NCBI RefSeq assembly: GCF_037969875.1
Contig: NZ_CP150218.1
Location: 4,340,001-4,404,000 of the forward strand
Length of the DNA: 64,000 bases
Origin: Paenibacillus sp. FSL R7-0337
GTDB taxonomy: Bacteria; Bacillota; Bacilli; Paenibacillales; Paenibacillaceae
Direction: 5' to 3'
Shown: positions 25,256-34,511 of the stretch, piece after piece
Layout: every line of letters begins with the position of its first letter
Position numbering within the stretch: position 1 is the first letter of the stretch
Notes under the pieces: generated by a model
The model's database searches: none
What the model saw: the letters and a program-made list of their open reading frames with translations, nothing else
What the model was told of the DNA's origin: nothing
Translations under genes and position numbers: made by a program

Positions 25256-26800
25256 ATGTCAGCTCCAAGACCTGTAGCACTGATTATCATGGACGGCTTC
25301 GGACTGCGGAACACGGATGAAGGCAACGCTGTTGCCCAAGCCAACAAGCCGAACTACGACCGTTACCTGAAGCAATATCCGAATACTACGCTTACCGCTT
25401 GCGGCGAAGCTGTAGGTCTGCCGGAAGGCCAAATGGGTAACTCTGAAGTAGGACACCTTAACATTGGTGCCGGCCGGATTGTATACCAGGACCTGACCCG
25501 TATCGACAAGTCGATACGCGACGGAGAATTCTTTGAGAACGAAACGCTGGTGGCTGCTGTAAGAAGCGCTAAATCAACCGGCAAAAAGCTTCACCTCTAT
25601 GCCCTGGTATCCGATGGCGGCGTACACAGCCACATCAATCACCTGTTCGCCATGCTCGATCTGGCCAAAAAAGAAGATCTGCATGAAGTCTATATTCATG
25701 CCTTCATGGATGGCCGTGACGTACCTCCCGACAGTGGACAGAAGTTCATTCAGGATCTGGTCGCCAAGATTGAAGAGGTTGGCGTAGGAACGATTGCTAC
25801 GGTATCCGGACGCTATTTCGCGATGGACCGTGACAAACGCTGGGACCGTGTAGAGAAGGCTTACCGTGCAATGGTATATGGCGAAGGCCCTAAATATACC
25901 GATGCCCTTCAGGCCATCACTGCATCCTACCAGAATTCTGTGTTCGATGAATTCGTGGAGCCAAGTGTAATTGTGGACAGCCAGAACAACCCGGTAGCGA
26001 CAGTGGAGAGCGGCGATTCTGTCATTTTCCTTAACTTCCGTCCTGACCGTGCGATCCAGCTGTCACAAGTGTTCACAAACTCGGATTTCCGCGGCTTCGA
26101 CCGTGGTCCTAAGTTCCCGCAAGGCCTGCACTTCGTATGCCTGACTACCTTCAGTGAGACCGTTCAAGGCTTCGTGGCGTACTCCCCGAAGAACCTGGAC
26201 AACACGCTCGGTGAAGTGCTGGTTCAGCAGAACAAGAAGCAGCTGCGTATTGCGGAGACAGAGAAGTATCCGCATGTGACCTTCTTCTTCAGCGGCGGAC
26301 GCGACGAGGAGCTTCCTGGTGAGACCCGCATCCTGATCAACTCGCCCAAAGTGGCAACCTATGATCTGCAGCCTGAGATGAGCGCATACGAAGTGGCGGC
26401 GGCCTGCGTAGCGGAGATCGAAGCGGATAGACAAGATGCCATTATCCTGAACTTTGCTAACCCTGATATGGTAGGACACTCCGGCATGCTGGAGCCTACG
26501 ATTAAGGCAGTTGAAGTTACGGACGAGTGCGTAGGCAAAGTTGTGGATGCTGTGGTTGCCAAGGGCGGCGTTGCTATTATCATTGCCGACCACGGGAATG
26601 CGGATATGGTATTCGATGAGAACGGACGTCCGTTCACAGCCCATACCACCAACCCGGTTCCATTCATCGTTACCACTGAAGATGTAGTTCTGCGTGAAGC
26701 TGGTATTCTCGCAGATGTGGCACCGACGATCCTGGATCTGATGGGACTTCCGCAGCCTGCGGAAATGACCGGACAATCCATGATTGCCAGCCGCAAATAA
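25256..26800 (+). CDS. gpmI: 2,3-bisphosphoglycerate-independent phosphoglycerate mutase
   Basis: GpmI moves phosphate between the 3 and 2 positions of glycerate using two manganese ions. The 514-residue protein belongs to the alkaline phosphatase superfamily, with the phosphoryl-carrying Ser63 in GQMGNSEVGH and metal-binding Asp13 (IIMDGFG) and DHGNAD. In spore-formers this enzyme is pH-sensitive through its manganese need, which matters in the forespore. It lies in the operon between tpiA and eno. Confidence 0.97.
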   Translation: MSAPRPVALIIMDGFGLRNTDEGNAVAQANKPNYDRYLKQYPNTTLTACGEAVGLPEGQMGNSEVGHLNIGAGRIVYQDLTRIDKSIRDGEFFENETLVAAVRSAKSTGKKLHLYALVSDGGVHSHINHLFAMLDLAKKEDLHEVYIHAFMDGRDVPPDSGQKFIQDLVAKIEEVGVGTIATVSGRYFAMDRDKRWDRVEKAYRAMVYGEGPKYTDALQAITASYQNSVFDEFVEPSVIVDSQNNPVATVESGDSVIFLNFRPDRAIQLSQVFTNSDFRGFDRGPKFPQGLHFVCLTTFSETVQGFVAYSPKNLDNTLGEVLVQQNKKQLRIAETEKYPHVTFFFSGGRDEELPGETRILINSPKVATYDLQPEMSAYEVAAACVAEIEADRQDAIILNFANPDMVGHSGMLEPTIKAVEVTDECVGKVVDAVVAKGGVAIIIADHGNADMVFDENGRPFTAHTTNPVPFIVTTEDVVLREAGILADVAPTILDLMGLPQPAEMTGQSMIASRK

Positions 26801-26857
26801 GCAAGACATCTGTTTTTGTAAACCCAAAACCATTGTATAAAAGGAGATTAAACTTAC

Positions 26858-28144
26858 ATGACTATTATTTCTGATGTGTATGCACGCGAAGTCCTTGACT
26901 CCCGTGGTAACCCTACTGTAGAGGTTGACGTATATCTGGAGTCCGGTGCAAAAGGCCGCGCTATCGTTCCTTCCGGCGCTTCCACTGGTGCTCATGAAGC
27001 TGTAGAGCTTCGTGACGGCGACAAATCCCGTTACATGGGTAAAGGCGTTCTGAAAGCTGTTGAGAACGTAAACGAAATTATCGCTCCAGAAGTAATCGGG
27101 ATGGACGCTCTTGACCAAGTGGGCATCGACAAGCTGATGATCACTTTGGACGGAACTCACAACAAAGGTAAGCTGGGCGCTAACGCAATCCTGGCTGTAT
27201 CCATGGCCGTAGCACGCGCTGCTGCAACTGCTCTGGACATTCCTTTGTATGTATACCTAGGCGGATTCAACGCCAAGACTCTTCCAGTACCAATGATGAA
27301 CATCATCAACGGTGGTGAGCATGCCGATAACAACATCGACGTTCAAGAGTTCATGGTTCTTCCAGTAGGGGCTTCAAGCTTCAAGGAAGCTCTGCGTACA
27401 GGTGCGGAAATCTTCCACAACCTGAAATCCGTACTGCAATCCAAAGGCCTGAACACAGCTGTTGGCGACGAAGGCGGTTTCGCACCGAACCTGGGTTCCA
27501 ATGAAGAAGCGATCACTACAATCATCGAAGCTATCGAAAAAGCCGGTTACAAGCCAGGCGTTGACGTATTCCTCGGTATGGACGTAGCTTCCACTGAGTT
27601 CTACAAAGATGGTAAATACACACTTGCAGGCGAAGGTAAATCTTACACTTCCGCTGAGTATGTTGACCTGCTTGCTTCATGGGTTGAGAAGTACCCAATC
27701 ATCACAATCGAAGACGGTATGTCCGAAGATGACTGGGATGGCTGGAAATTGCTTACTGAAAAATTGGGCGATAAAGTACAGTTGGTTGGTGACGACCTGT
27801 TCGTTACGAACACTGAGCGTCTGGCAACAGGTATCGAAAAAGGTATCGGTAACTCCATCCTGGTTAAGGTTAACCAGATTGGTACACTGACTGAAACCTT
27901 CGATGCGATTGAAATGGCGAAACGTGCCGGTTACACAGCTGTAATCTCCCACCGTTCCGGTGAGTCCGAAGACAGCACTATCGCTGACATCGCTGTAGCA
28001 ACCAACGCTGGCCAGATCAAGACTGGTGCTCCTTCCCGTACAGACCGTGTGGCTAAATACAACCAACTGCTTCGCATCGAAGACGAGCTGGGTGAATTGG
28101 CTCAATACAATGGCCTGAAATCCTTCTACAACCTCAAAAGATAA
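26858..28144 (+). CDS. eno: Enolase
   Basis: Enolase dehydrates 2-phosphoglycerate to phosphoenolpyruvate and is also part of the Firmicute RNA-degrading complex. The 428 residues include the catalytic Glu in GDEGGFAP, the catalytic Lys in LVKVNQIG and the signature SHRSGESEDS. AAAGGAG precedes the ATG. Codon bias is strong, as for gapA. A clear terminator follows, so eno ends the operon. Confidence 0.98.
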   Translation: MTIISDVYAREVLDSRGNPTVEVDVYLESGAKGRAIVPSGASTGAHEAVELRDGDKSRYMGKGVLKAVENVNEIIAPEVIGMDALDQVGIDKLMITLDGTHNKGKLGANAILAVSMAVARAAATALDIPLYVYLGGFNAKTLPVPMMNIINGGEHADNNIDVQEFMVLPVGASSFKEALRTGAEIFHNLKSVLQSKGLNTAVGDEGGFAPNLGSNEEAITTIIEAIEKAGYKPGVDVFLGMDVASTEFYKDGKYTLAGEGKSYTSAEYVDLLASWVEKYPIITIEDGMSEDDWDGWKLLTEKLGDKVQLVGDDLFVTNTERLATGIEKGIGNSILVKVNQIGTLTETFDAIEMAKRAGYTAVISHRSGESEDSTIADIAVATNAGQIKTGAPSRTDRVAKYNQLLRIEDELGELAQYNGLKSFYNLKR

Positions 28145-28161
28145 TTTTTTTTGAATCAATG

Positions 28162-28189
28162 AGCCTGCCGGTTTCCGGCAGGCTTTTTT
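28162..28189 (+). terminator. Terminator of the glycolytic operon
   Basis: A perfect 10-bp stem (AGCCTGCCGG / CCGGCAGGCT) with loop TTT is followed by six T. Confidence 0.95.
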
Positions 28190-28263
28190 GTTGCTTCTAC
28201 CTGCGATAGATGGCAATAATGAGATTTTCATAGTGAGATAGGGCGTGAATGCCGTCTGGAAGG

Positions 28264-28292
28264 TTGTATTCATTCTGTGGCTATGATAAAAT
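28264..28292 (+). promoter_or_regulatory. Probable sigma-A promoter of secG
   Basis: TTGTAT and TAAAAT are separated by 17 bp, about 75 bp before secG. Confidence 0.65.
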
Positions 28293-28366
28293 AAAAATGC
28301 TGTTTATGAAACGGAAATTCTAATTTAGCATAGATAGTGATGCTTGGACGTAGGAGGTGGAAGTGA

Positions 28367-28600
28367 ATGGATATCTTTTTGAAAGTGGTGCTTCTGATTT
28401 TTGCCGTAGGTCTGATTGCGGTCGTTCTTCTGCAAAAAGGGAAAAGTGCAGGTCTTTCCGGTGCCATCTCCGGCGGTGCTGAGCATCTCTTCGGTAAAAC
28501 AAAGGCACGCGGTATGGAGCTTGTGCTGCAGCGTGTAACAGTTGGTCTGGCAGCTGGATTCTTCATCATGTCAATTGTTGTTGCCATTGTTGTTGAATAA
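28367..28600 (+). CDS. secG: Preprotein translocase subunit SecG
   Basis: SecG is the small auxiliary subunit of the SecYEG channel. The 77-residue protein has two hydrophobic segments (about 5-22 and 52-74) joined by the conserved cytoplasmic loop with GLSGAISGGAEHLFGK. Length and topology match the family. AGGAGGTG precedes the ATG. In Firmicutes secG usually lies before rnr and smpB, as here. Confidence 0.96.
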   Translation: MDIFLKVVLLIFAVGLIAVVLLQKGKSAGLSGAISGGAEHLFGKTKARGMELVLQRVTVGLAAGFFIMSIVVAIVVE

Positions 28601-28612
28601 CGGGTCTATAGT

Positions 28613-28656
28613 AAGCCTTCGCTCTGTTCTTAATGGAATAGACGGGGGCTTTTTTG
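28613..28656 (+). terminator. Weak terminator after secG
   Basis: AAGCC pairs with GGCTT across an imperfect stem and a long loop, followed by six T. Read-through into rnr is plausible. Confidence 0.5.
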
Positions 28657-28830
28657 TATGGAGATATAAAATTGTGAACATCATAACAGGGATGCCCGGG
28701 ATTGATTTCGTGTATACTAGGGTATGAAGTATATAAAGGTAAATTTTACTTGAAATGATTACTGTGCAATAGGACAAGGCATACAGTATGCCGATGCATA
28801 GGAATGCAGCAGGAGGCTGAGGTGACGAAC

Positions 28831-31755
28831 ATGATAACACAGGAAATCTTACTTGATTTCATGCGGGAGACCGCTTATAAACCACTAACTTATGAAGAAC
28901 TGGTGAGCCATTTCGCCGTGGAGGATAGTGCCGATTTTAAAGCCTTTGAGGCTCTATTAATTGACCTGGAAAAGGACGGCCGGATCATTTTGACCCGGAG
29001 CAGCCGCTATGGTGTGCCTGAGCGGATGGATTTGCTGCGCGGACGGCTGCAGGTACATGCGAAGGGCTTTGCTTTTCTGATTCCCGATAACCGGGAGCAC
29101 CCGGATGTGTATATCCACGCGAATGATCTGAAGGGTGCAATGAACGGCGATATCGTCTTGATCCGTATTACCTCGAAGAGCCCGTCCGGCGGGCGCATGG
29201 AAGGCGAAGTGGAACGGATTCTGATCAGAGGCGTGTCGCAGACGGTGGGTGTCTTCCAGAGCCTGGAGACCTATGGCTTCGTGCTGCCTGACGATAAGCG
29301 GATTAACCGGGATATTTTCATCCCCAGGGAGTCTTTCAAGGGTGCGGTTGACGGGGAAAAGGTGGTTGTCCGCATTGTGAACTATCCGGAGGGCCGTGCT
29401 GCGGCTGAGGGCGAGATTATTGAGATCCTTGGCCATAAGGATGATCCGGGCGTGGATATTCTGTCGGTGATCCGTAAGCATCAGCTTCCGGAGGCTTTTC
29501 CGGCTGAGGTGATGACGGAAGCAGAGCAGGCGCCGGATTCGATCACAGATGAAGAGATTATCGAGCAGGGGCGGCGTGATCTGCGCGGGCTCAATATCGT
29601 AACGATTGACGGCGCGGATGCCAAGGATCTGGATGATGCGGTCAACGTAGAGCGTCTGGAGAATGGTCATTATAAGCTGGGCGTTCATATTGCTGACGTA
29701 GGCTATTATGTGCGTGAAGGCTCTGAGCTAGACAAGGAAGCCTATGACCGCGGTTGTAGTGTGTACCTGGTGGACCGTGTCATTCCGATGCTTCCGCACC
29801 GGCTGTCGAACGGTATCTGCAGCTTGAATCCGCAGGTTGACCGTCTGACGATGTCCTGTGAAATGGAATTTGACGAGCAGATGAAGGTCGTGAAGCACGA
29901 TGTCTTCACCAGTGTCATCCGCACGAAGGAGAGAATGACCTACTCTGACGTACGGAAGATTGTCGAGGATGAAGATCCTGAGCTGCTGGGGCGTTATGCT
30001 CCGCTAATCGGGGATTTCCGGCTGATGAAGGTGCTGGCGATGAAGCTGCGCGATGCCCGGATGCGGCGCGGGGCGGTGGATTTCGATTTTGAAGAGAGCA
30101 AAATTATTGTAGATGAGGCCGGTAAGGCTATCGATATTGTAAAACGTGAACGCTCTGTGGCAGAGCAGATTATTGAAGAGTTCATGCTGGTCGCTAATGA
30201 GACGGTGGCAGAACATTTCCACTGGCTGAAGGTTCCGTTCCTGTACCGGATTCATGAAGACCCGGACCCGGAGAAGCTGCAGAACTTCATGGCTTTTGCG
30301 GCTAACTTCGGTTACCACGTGAAGGGCCGTGGGAATTCGGTTCACCCGCGTGCGCTCCAGGATCTGCTGGAGCAGATTCAGGGAACGAAGGAGCAGACGG
30401 TGATCAGCACGATGATGCTGCGCTCCATGAAGCAGGCGAAGTATGATGCCGAGAGTACCGGGCACTTCGGGCTGGCAGCGGAGTTCTATTCCCACTTCAC
30501 CTCACCGATCCGCCGTTATCCCGATCTGGTCATTCACCGCGTTATGCGTGAGGTCCTTGAGAATGGAGGAGCGCTGAGCGAGAAGCGCCACGAATACCTG
30601 GCCTCCCGGATGCCGGATATTGCCCAGCAGTCCTCGGAGCGTGAGCGTGTAGCTGTTGAAGCCGAGCGAGATACCGAGCAGCTGAAGAAAGCGGAGTTCA
30701 TGCAGGACAAGGTCGGCGAGGAATTCGAAGCCATGATCAGCAGCGTGACCAGCTTCGGGATGTTCATTGAGCTGGATAATACGGTCGAAGGTCTCATTCG
30801 CCTCAGTGCGCTGACGGATGATTACTACCACTTCGATGAAGCTCATATGGCGCTGATCGGCGAGCGTACCTCCAAGGTCTTCCGCATCGGCGATGAAGTG
30901 AAGATCCGCGTGGCCAAGGTCAATATGGATGACCACACCATTGACTTCGAGCTGGTTGATATGAAGCCGCGCGCGGCGGGAGATCACCGGAGCTACGGTG
31001 GACGGGGCGGCAAAGGCGGCCGTCCGGGCGCTGGAGGCATCAGCAAGCCGTTCGCCGGTAAGGCTGGAGGCGGCAAGGGGCGTGGCGGTAAAGGCAAGCC
31101 CGGCAGTGCTGCTGCCGGAGGCAAGAACGGCGCCGGCAAGAAGAAGGGCGGCGCCTCGGGCGGCAGCTTCGGCGCTGCCGGTAAGGGCAAGGGCGGTGCG
31201 GCCGATGGCTTCGGCGGCGCTGTAGCCGAGCCACGCCCGGATGGAGCGGCGGCGTGGGACATCGCCGGCGCAGCAGGCAGCGGCCGCAAGCGTGGCCGCG
31301 GGCCGGAGGCGGCAGCACGGCGCGGTCTTGCCGCCGCAGGCGCAGCAGGCGGGGCGAAGGCGGACCGCCGGGGCGAAGCCGGCGGGTCTGGCGCTCCGCG
31401 CGAGGGCGGCAGAGGCCGCGGCGCGGAGGCCGGTGGCGGTGCCGGGGGACGCGGCATCGCGTTCGGCTTTGGCTCGGGCAAGGGCGGCTACGGCGCGCCG
31501 AGCGGTGGCGGGTCTGAGCAGGCGGGCGGTGAGCTGCGCGGCGTAGACGCGGGCACACGGTTCCGCAGCCGCGAGGACCTCGGGGCCGAAGGGCGCGGTG
31601 CAGCGCCGGAGGGCAAGGGCCGCCGCAAGAAGAAAGGCGGCGTGTTCATTAGCCCCTCCGTGACGCCAGGCAACGGGGAGTCCGCAGGCCAGGCAGGACC
31701 CGATACTGGCGAGAAGAGTGGGCGCCGTAAGCGTAAGAAGAAACCTAAGGCGTAG
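28831..31755 (+). CDS. rnr: Ribonuclease R with long low-complexity C-terminal tail
   Basis: RNase R is a 3'-5' processive exoribonuclease that degrades structured RNA and, with tmRNA-SmpB, the mRNA of stalled ribosomes. The chosen start has GAGGTGA upstream and gives 974 residues. In order: a winged HTH (to about 60), cold-shock domains (about 65-225), the RNB catalytic domain with Asp260, Asp266, Asp268 and Asp269 (DGADAKDLDDAV), and S1 (about 625-705). Residues 711-974 are a Gly/Ala/Lys/Arg-rich disordered tail, with basic ends (GRRKKKGG; SGRRKRKKKPKA). Most family members have about 780-820 residues. DNA of the tail is much more GC-rich than the flanks. Confidence 0.95.
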   Translation: MITQEILLDFMRETAYKPLTYEELVSHFAVEDSADFKAFEALLIDLEKDGRIILTRSSRYGVPERMDLLRGRLQVHAKGFAFLIPDNREHPDVYIHANDLKGAMNGDIVLIRITSKSPSGGRMEGEVERILIRGVSQTVGVFQSLETYGFVLPDDKRINRDIFIPRESFKGAVDGEKVVVRIVNYPEGRAAAEGEIIEILGHKDDPGVDILSVIRKHQLPEAFPAEVMTEAEQAPDSITDEEIIEQGRRDLRGLNIVTIDGADAKDLDDAVNVERLENGHYKLGVHIADVGYYVREGSELDKEAYDRGCSVYLVDRVIPMLPHRLSNGICSLNPQVDRLTMSCEMEFDEQMKVVKHDVFTSVIRTKERMTYSDVRKIVEDEDPELLGRYAPLIGDFRLMKVLAMKLRDARMRRGAVDFDFEESKIIVDEAGKAIDIVKRERSVAEQIIEEFMLVANETVAEHFHWLKVPFLYRIHEDPDPEKLQNFMAFAANFGYHVKGRGNSVHPRALQDLLEQIQGTKEQTVISTMMLRSMKQAKYDAESTGHFGLAAEFYSHFTSPIRRYPDLVIHRVMREVLENGGALSEKRHEYLASRMPDIAQQSSERERVAVEAERDTEQLKKAEFMQDKVGEEFEAMISSVTSFGMFIELDNTVEGLIRLSALTDDYYHFDEAHMALIGERTSKVFRIGDEVKIRVAKVNMDDHTIDFELVDMKPRAAGDHRSYGGRGGKGGRPGAGGISKPFAGKAGGGKGRGGKGKPGSAAAGGKNGAGKKKGGASGGSFGAAGKGKGGAADGFGGAVAEPRPDGAAAWDIAGAAGSGRKRGRGPEAAARRGLAAAGAAGGAKADRRGEAGGSGAPREGGRGRGAEAGGGAGGRGIAFGFGSGKGGYGAPSGGGSEQAGGELRGVDAGTRFRSREDLGAEGRGAAPEGKGRRKKKGGVFISPSVTPGNGESAGQAGPDTGEKSGRRKRKKKPKA

Positions 31756-31770
31756 GCTGAACGATATGAG

Positions 31771-31801
31771 GCACTGTTCCTTTAGGGGAACAGTGCTTTT
31801 T
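31771..31801 (+). terminator. Terminator after rnr
   Basis: The 10-bp stem GCACTGTTCC / GGAACAGTGC is followed by TTTTT. Confidence 0.93.
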
Positions 31802-31847
31802 AATAAGAATTTGGCTTCATACAACCGCAGCATAGAGCGATCCTTCC

Positions 31848-31877
31848 TTGCGCTGGCAGCTCCGCTTTTGATACAAT
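31848..31877 (+). promoter_or_regulatory. Probable promoter of smpB
   Basis: TTGCGC and TACAAT are separated by 18 bp, about 55 bp before smpB and after the rnr terminator. Confidence 0.6.
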
Positions 31878-31932
31878 ATAGACCTGGTGTCCGTGAAGGA
31901 TTGCCGGGAATTCGATTCAAGGAGTGACGCTC

Positions 31933-32412
31933 ATGGGTAAAAAAGCAGACGGGAAAGTGCTCGCCCAGAACAAAAAAGCTTCCCATGACTATTTTATTGA
32001 GGACACCTACGAAGCTGGTTTGGTTCTTACAGGAACAGAGATCAAATCGCTGCGTAATGGCCGCGCCAACATAGGGGATGCGTTCGCTACGATCCGCAAT
32101 GGCGAGATTCATATCCACAACATGCATATCAGTCCTTTTGAACAGGGCAACCGCGCCAATCCTACCGACCCTACGCGTACACGTAAGCTGCTTATGCATA
32201 AGGAGCAGATACACAAGCTGCTGGGCTCGTCCAAACGGGATGGCTTCACCATTGTGCCGCTTAAGATATATGTGCGTAATGGCTATGCCAAGCTGCTGAT
32301 TGGTCTGGGTAAAGGTAAGAAAGAATACGACAAACGGGATTCCGCCGCGAAGCGTGACGCACAGCGTGATATCCAGCGCGTGCTGCGCGACAAACAGAAG
32401 GTAGCCAGATAG
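31933..32412 (+). CDS. smpB: SsrA-binding protein
   Basis: SmpB binds tmRNA and brings it to stalled ribosomes. The 159-residue protein has the OB-fold motifs NKKASHDYFIEDTYEAG and TGTEIKSLR, and the basic C-terminal tail (KRDSAAKRDAQRDIQRVLRDK) that enters the empty mRNA channel. The ATG at 31933 is favoured over the GTG at 31924 because AAGGAG lies at 31919-31924. ssrA follows about 200 bp later, with its own promoter. Confidence 0.97.
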   Translation: MGKKADGKVLAQNKKASHDYFIEDTYEAGLVLTGTEIKSLRNGRANIGDAFATIRNGEIHIHNMHISPFEQGNRANPTDPTRTRKLLMHKEQIHKLLGSSKRDGFTIVPLKIYVRNGYAKLLIGLGKGKKEYDKRDSAAKRDAQRDIQRVLRDKQKVAR

Positions 32413-32493
32413 ACGGACTGCTGCACCTGCGCGAAGTGGTTCCAGATTCAACCTTCAATTCCTTTAACCCGCGTGTTAAAGTGTTGATAAATG

Positions 32494-32502
32494 TGCTATA
32501 CT
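32494..32502 (+). promoter_or_regulatory. Extended -10 promoter of ssrA
   Basis: TGC-TATACT forms an extended -10 about 110 bp before the mature tmRNA 5' end, implying a processed leader. The -35 (GTTAAA at 32475-32480) is poor. Confidence 0.6.
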
Positions 32503-32614
32503 AGGTAAGTAGATTTTTTGCTTCAGAACAGCCATCTTAAGTCAGATCGCTGTGTACCGGATCAGCATTTGTGCTTGTGATTGATCCGTTAATCCGAAGC
32601 GCCCTTTCTAATGA

Positions 32615-32976
32615 GGGGCCGTTCTTGGATTCGACGGGGATAGTTCGAGCATGAGTAGCGAGTAGTGGGGACGCGTCCGCTTCATCAACGCTAAAGCCTA
32701 TTAAACGGCAAACAACAAAACAACTACGCTTTCGCAGCCTAAGAAACTGTGTGCGTGCTTCTACTCTGCATCGTCCATGTGACAGGGCTAGGGGCTAACA
32801 AATAGTGGAATACGCTGTCTCATCTCCGCCTGGGGTGAGCTGAAGAAGACAATCAGGCTGACCCGAAGGGGACCCGGTTACGGGGGGCTTCTAGGGTGAC
32901 ATCAAAACTGTAACTACACTCGTAGAAGCTTATGTGCCGTTATCTTCGGACAGGGGTTCGACTCCCCTCGGCTCCA
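32615..32976 (+). ncRNA. ssrA: tmRNA (transfer-messenger RNA)
   Basis: The 5' arm GGGGCCG and 3' arm CGGCTCC form the tRNA-like acceptor stem, and the T arm has GGTTCGACTCC. The tag frame at 32707-32742 reads GKQQNNYAFAA and ends in TAA; with the charged alanine the tag is AGKQQNNYAFAA, ending in the AA that ClpXP recognises. CCA is not encoded: TTAG follows the discriminator A, where the prophage begins. SmpB is the partner protein. Confidence 0.96.
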
Positions 32977-32990
32977 TTAGTAAAAACCCT
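32940..32990. other. Left attachment junction (attL region)
   Basis: The junction between ssrA and phage DNA must lie close to the end of the T arm and acceptor stem, because phage-like sequence begins right after the discriminator base. The exact crossover dinucleotide cannot be told without attR. The integrase gene ends inside this region. Confidence 0.6.
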
Positions 32991-34487
32991 GTACGTAATC
33001 TCAACATCGTATTGATCAATATCACGCGATGGCTGGATAACTACTCGGTCAACGAATTCCTGAAGAACTTGTTTCTTACCGGCTTCATCGTCGGAGAAGA
33101 GCAGGTTCTTTTTCGTTTCAATGACCTGGCGGATAAAGGCTTCATCAAGGAGTGATACCTGCTGCATCAGTTCTGCTCGTTGCAACTCATACTCCAGGAC
33201 TTCTTTTCGCTGCTCAGCCTGCTTAATATTGTCAACAACCGATTTAATACCATTCCCTAAGGCTTCTATCCAGTTACTGATCTTAGCTGACAATGATGAT
33301 ATTTCACGTTTTATGGGCTCAATATCACTCAAGGACTGTTGCTTCTCTTGTTGATATAGTTCCTGCACACGTGCGACAATTTCCAAGATTCCCGACTCTG
33401 AGAAACAGCTATCCAATAGTCGACTTAATACCAGTTCTTCTATATCTTCCTTCCGAATGCTAGTATTTCCACATTTGTCCTGACACTTATAGTAGGTTAG
33501 AACTGTCCCCTGGCTGCTCTTTTTGTTGGTGTAAGAATTGCCCGAATATAATGCTCCGCAGCTGCCGCAATAGATTTTACCCGTCAGTAGATAGTTCACT
33601 TTGGCCTTCATCCTTCCCGGTTTCATTCTGCGCGCTTCAAGCTTCTGGTTCACCCGATCCCATTGCTCAGTAGTTATGATTGCGGGAACCGAATTCTCGT
33701 GCAAGATCCGATCTTCTTCAGGCTTCTTATTATTAGTATTCCGTTTGCCATCTTCATCTTTAGGAGCAGACACGTCATATGTGTAATCACCCTTATACTT
33801 CCGGTTATGACCCCACGTCGCAAAGCTGCTGCTAGTAAACTTTCTGCGATTGAGCGTACGAAAACCTTTGTCGTTTAGAATTTTAGCGATTTGATCATTA
33901 GATAAGTCAGCGTCAATGCCGTCAAAGTAAATCTGTACCGCCTCGCATGTTCTTTCATCGACTTCCAGGAGCCTGCTCTCAAGATTTATCTTTAACCCAT
34001 AAGGTGGTCGACCTCCTGTGTGCTTACCTTCTTCCGCATTTTCTCTCATCCCTTTGCGTACCTCACGGGATAGATTGAGAGAGTAGTATTCAGCCATACC
34101 TTCCAATACAGATTCCAATATAACAGACTCCGGCGAACTGTCTAAGTGCTCTAAGACGGAGTCAACCCGTACGCCGTTTTTCTTTAGAATGCGTTTGTAG
34201 TGAGCCGAATCGTAGCGATTTCTTGCAAATCGGTCTAGCTTATGTACCACGACAACATCAAATAGCTTTTTGTGCGAGTCCTCTATCATACGCTGGAAAT
34301 TAGGACGCTTGTCCGTTGTGGCAGATTTCTCTTCATCAGGGTATGTATTTACCAGAACATAGCCTTTTTGTAGGCAATAGGCTTCAATGGCGCGCATTTG
34401 GGCGACAATCGATTCTTCTCTCTGATTATCGGAGCTATATCGTGGATAGGCCACGGCTCGAATTAATTTTTTAGCAGATGCCATCAT
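32940..34487 (-). CDS. int: Large serine integrase
   Basis: A 515-residue recombinase that would integrate and excise the phage. The N-terminal resolvase domain has Y-x-R-x-S with catalytic Ser18 and the Arg-rich VVHKLDRFARNRYD segment. A recombinase domain (GGRPPYGL onward), a zinc ribbon (CGSC and CQDKC) and a long coiled coil (about 385-460) follow, as in the phiC31/A118 group. AAAGGAG lies 7 bp before the ATG. Oddly, the last 11 residues (GAEGSRTPVRR) and the stop are read antisense from the ssrA T arm. Confidence 0.95.
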   Translation of the reverse strand: MMASAKKLIRAVAYPRYSSDNQREESIVAQMRAIEAYCLQKGYVLVNTYPDEEKSATTDKRPNFQRMIEDSHKKLFDVVVVHKLDRFARNRYDSAHYKRILKKNGVRVDSVLEHLDSSPESVILESVLEGMAEYYSLNLSREVRKGMRENAEEGKHTGGRPPYGLKINLESRLLEVDERTCEAVQIYFDGIDADLSNDQIAKILNDKGFRTLNRRKFTSSSFATWGHNRKYKGDYTYDVSAPKDEDGKRNTNNKKPEEDRILHENSVPAIITTEQWDRVNQKLEARRMKPGRMKAKVNYLLTGKIYCGSCGALYSGNSYTNKKSSQGTVLTYYKCQDKCGNTSIRKEDIEELVLSRLLDSCFSESGILEIVARVQELYQQEKQQSLSDIEPIKREISSLSAKISNWIEALGNGIKSVVDNIKQAEQRKEVLEYELQRAELMQQVSLLDEAFIRQVIETKKNLLFSDDEAGKKQVLQEFVDRVVIQPSRDIDQYDVEITYRVFTNGAEGSRTPVRR

Positions 34488-34511
34488 TGATAATCTCCTT
34501 TCAAGAACAAC

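Noticed and set aside
30502..32451. Long minus-strand open frame opposite rnr
   Set aside because: It is a shadow of the GC-rich rnr tail and smpB. No start signal or family motif is seen, and it runs across the smpB gene.
32615..32976. tmRNA broken by the prophage
   Set aside because: Both acceptor arms, the T arm and the tag frame are intact. Only CCA is not encoded, which can be added after transcription.
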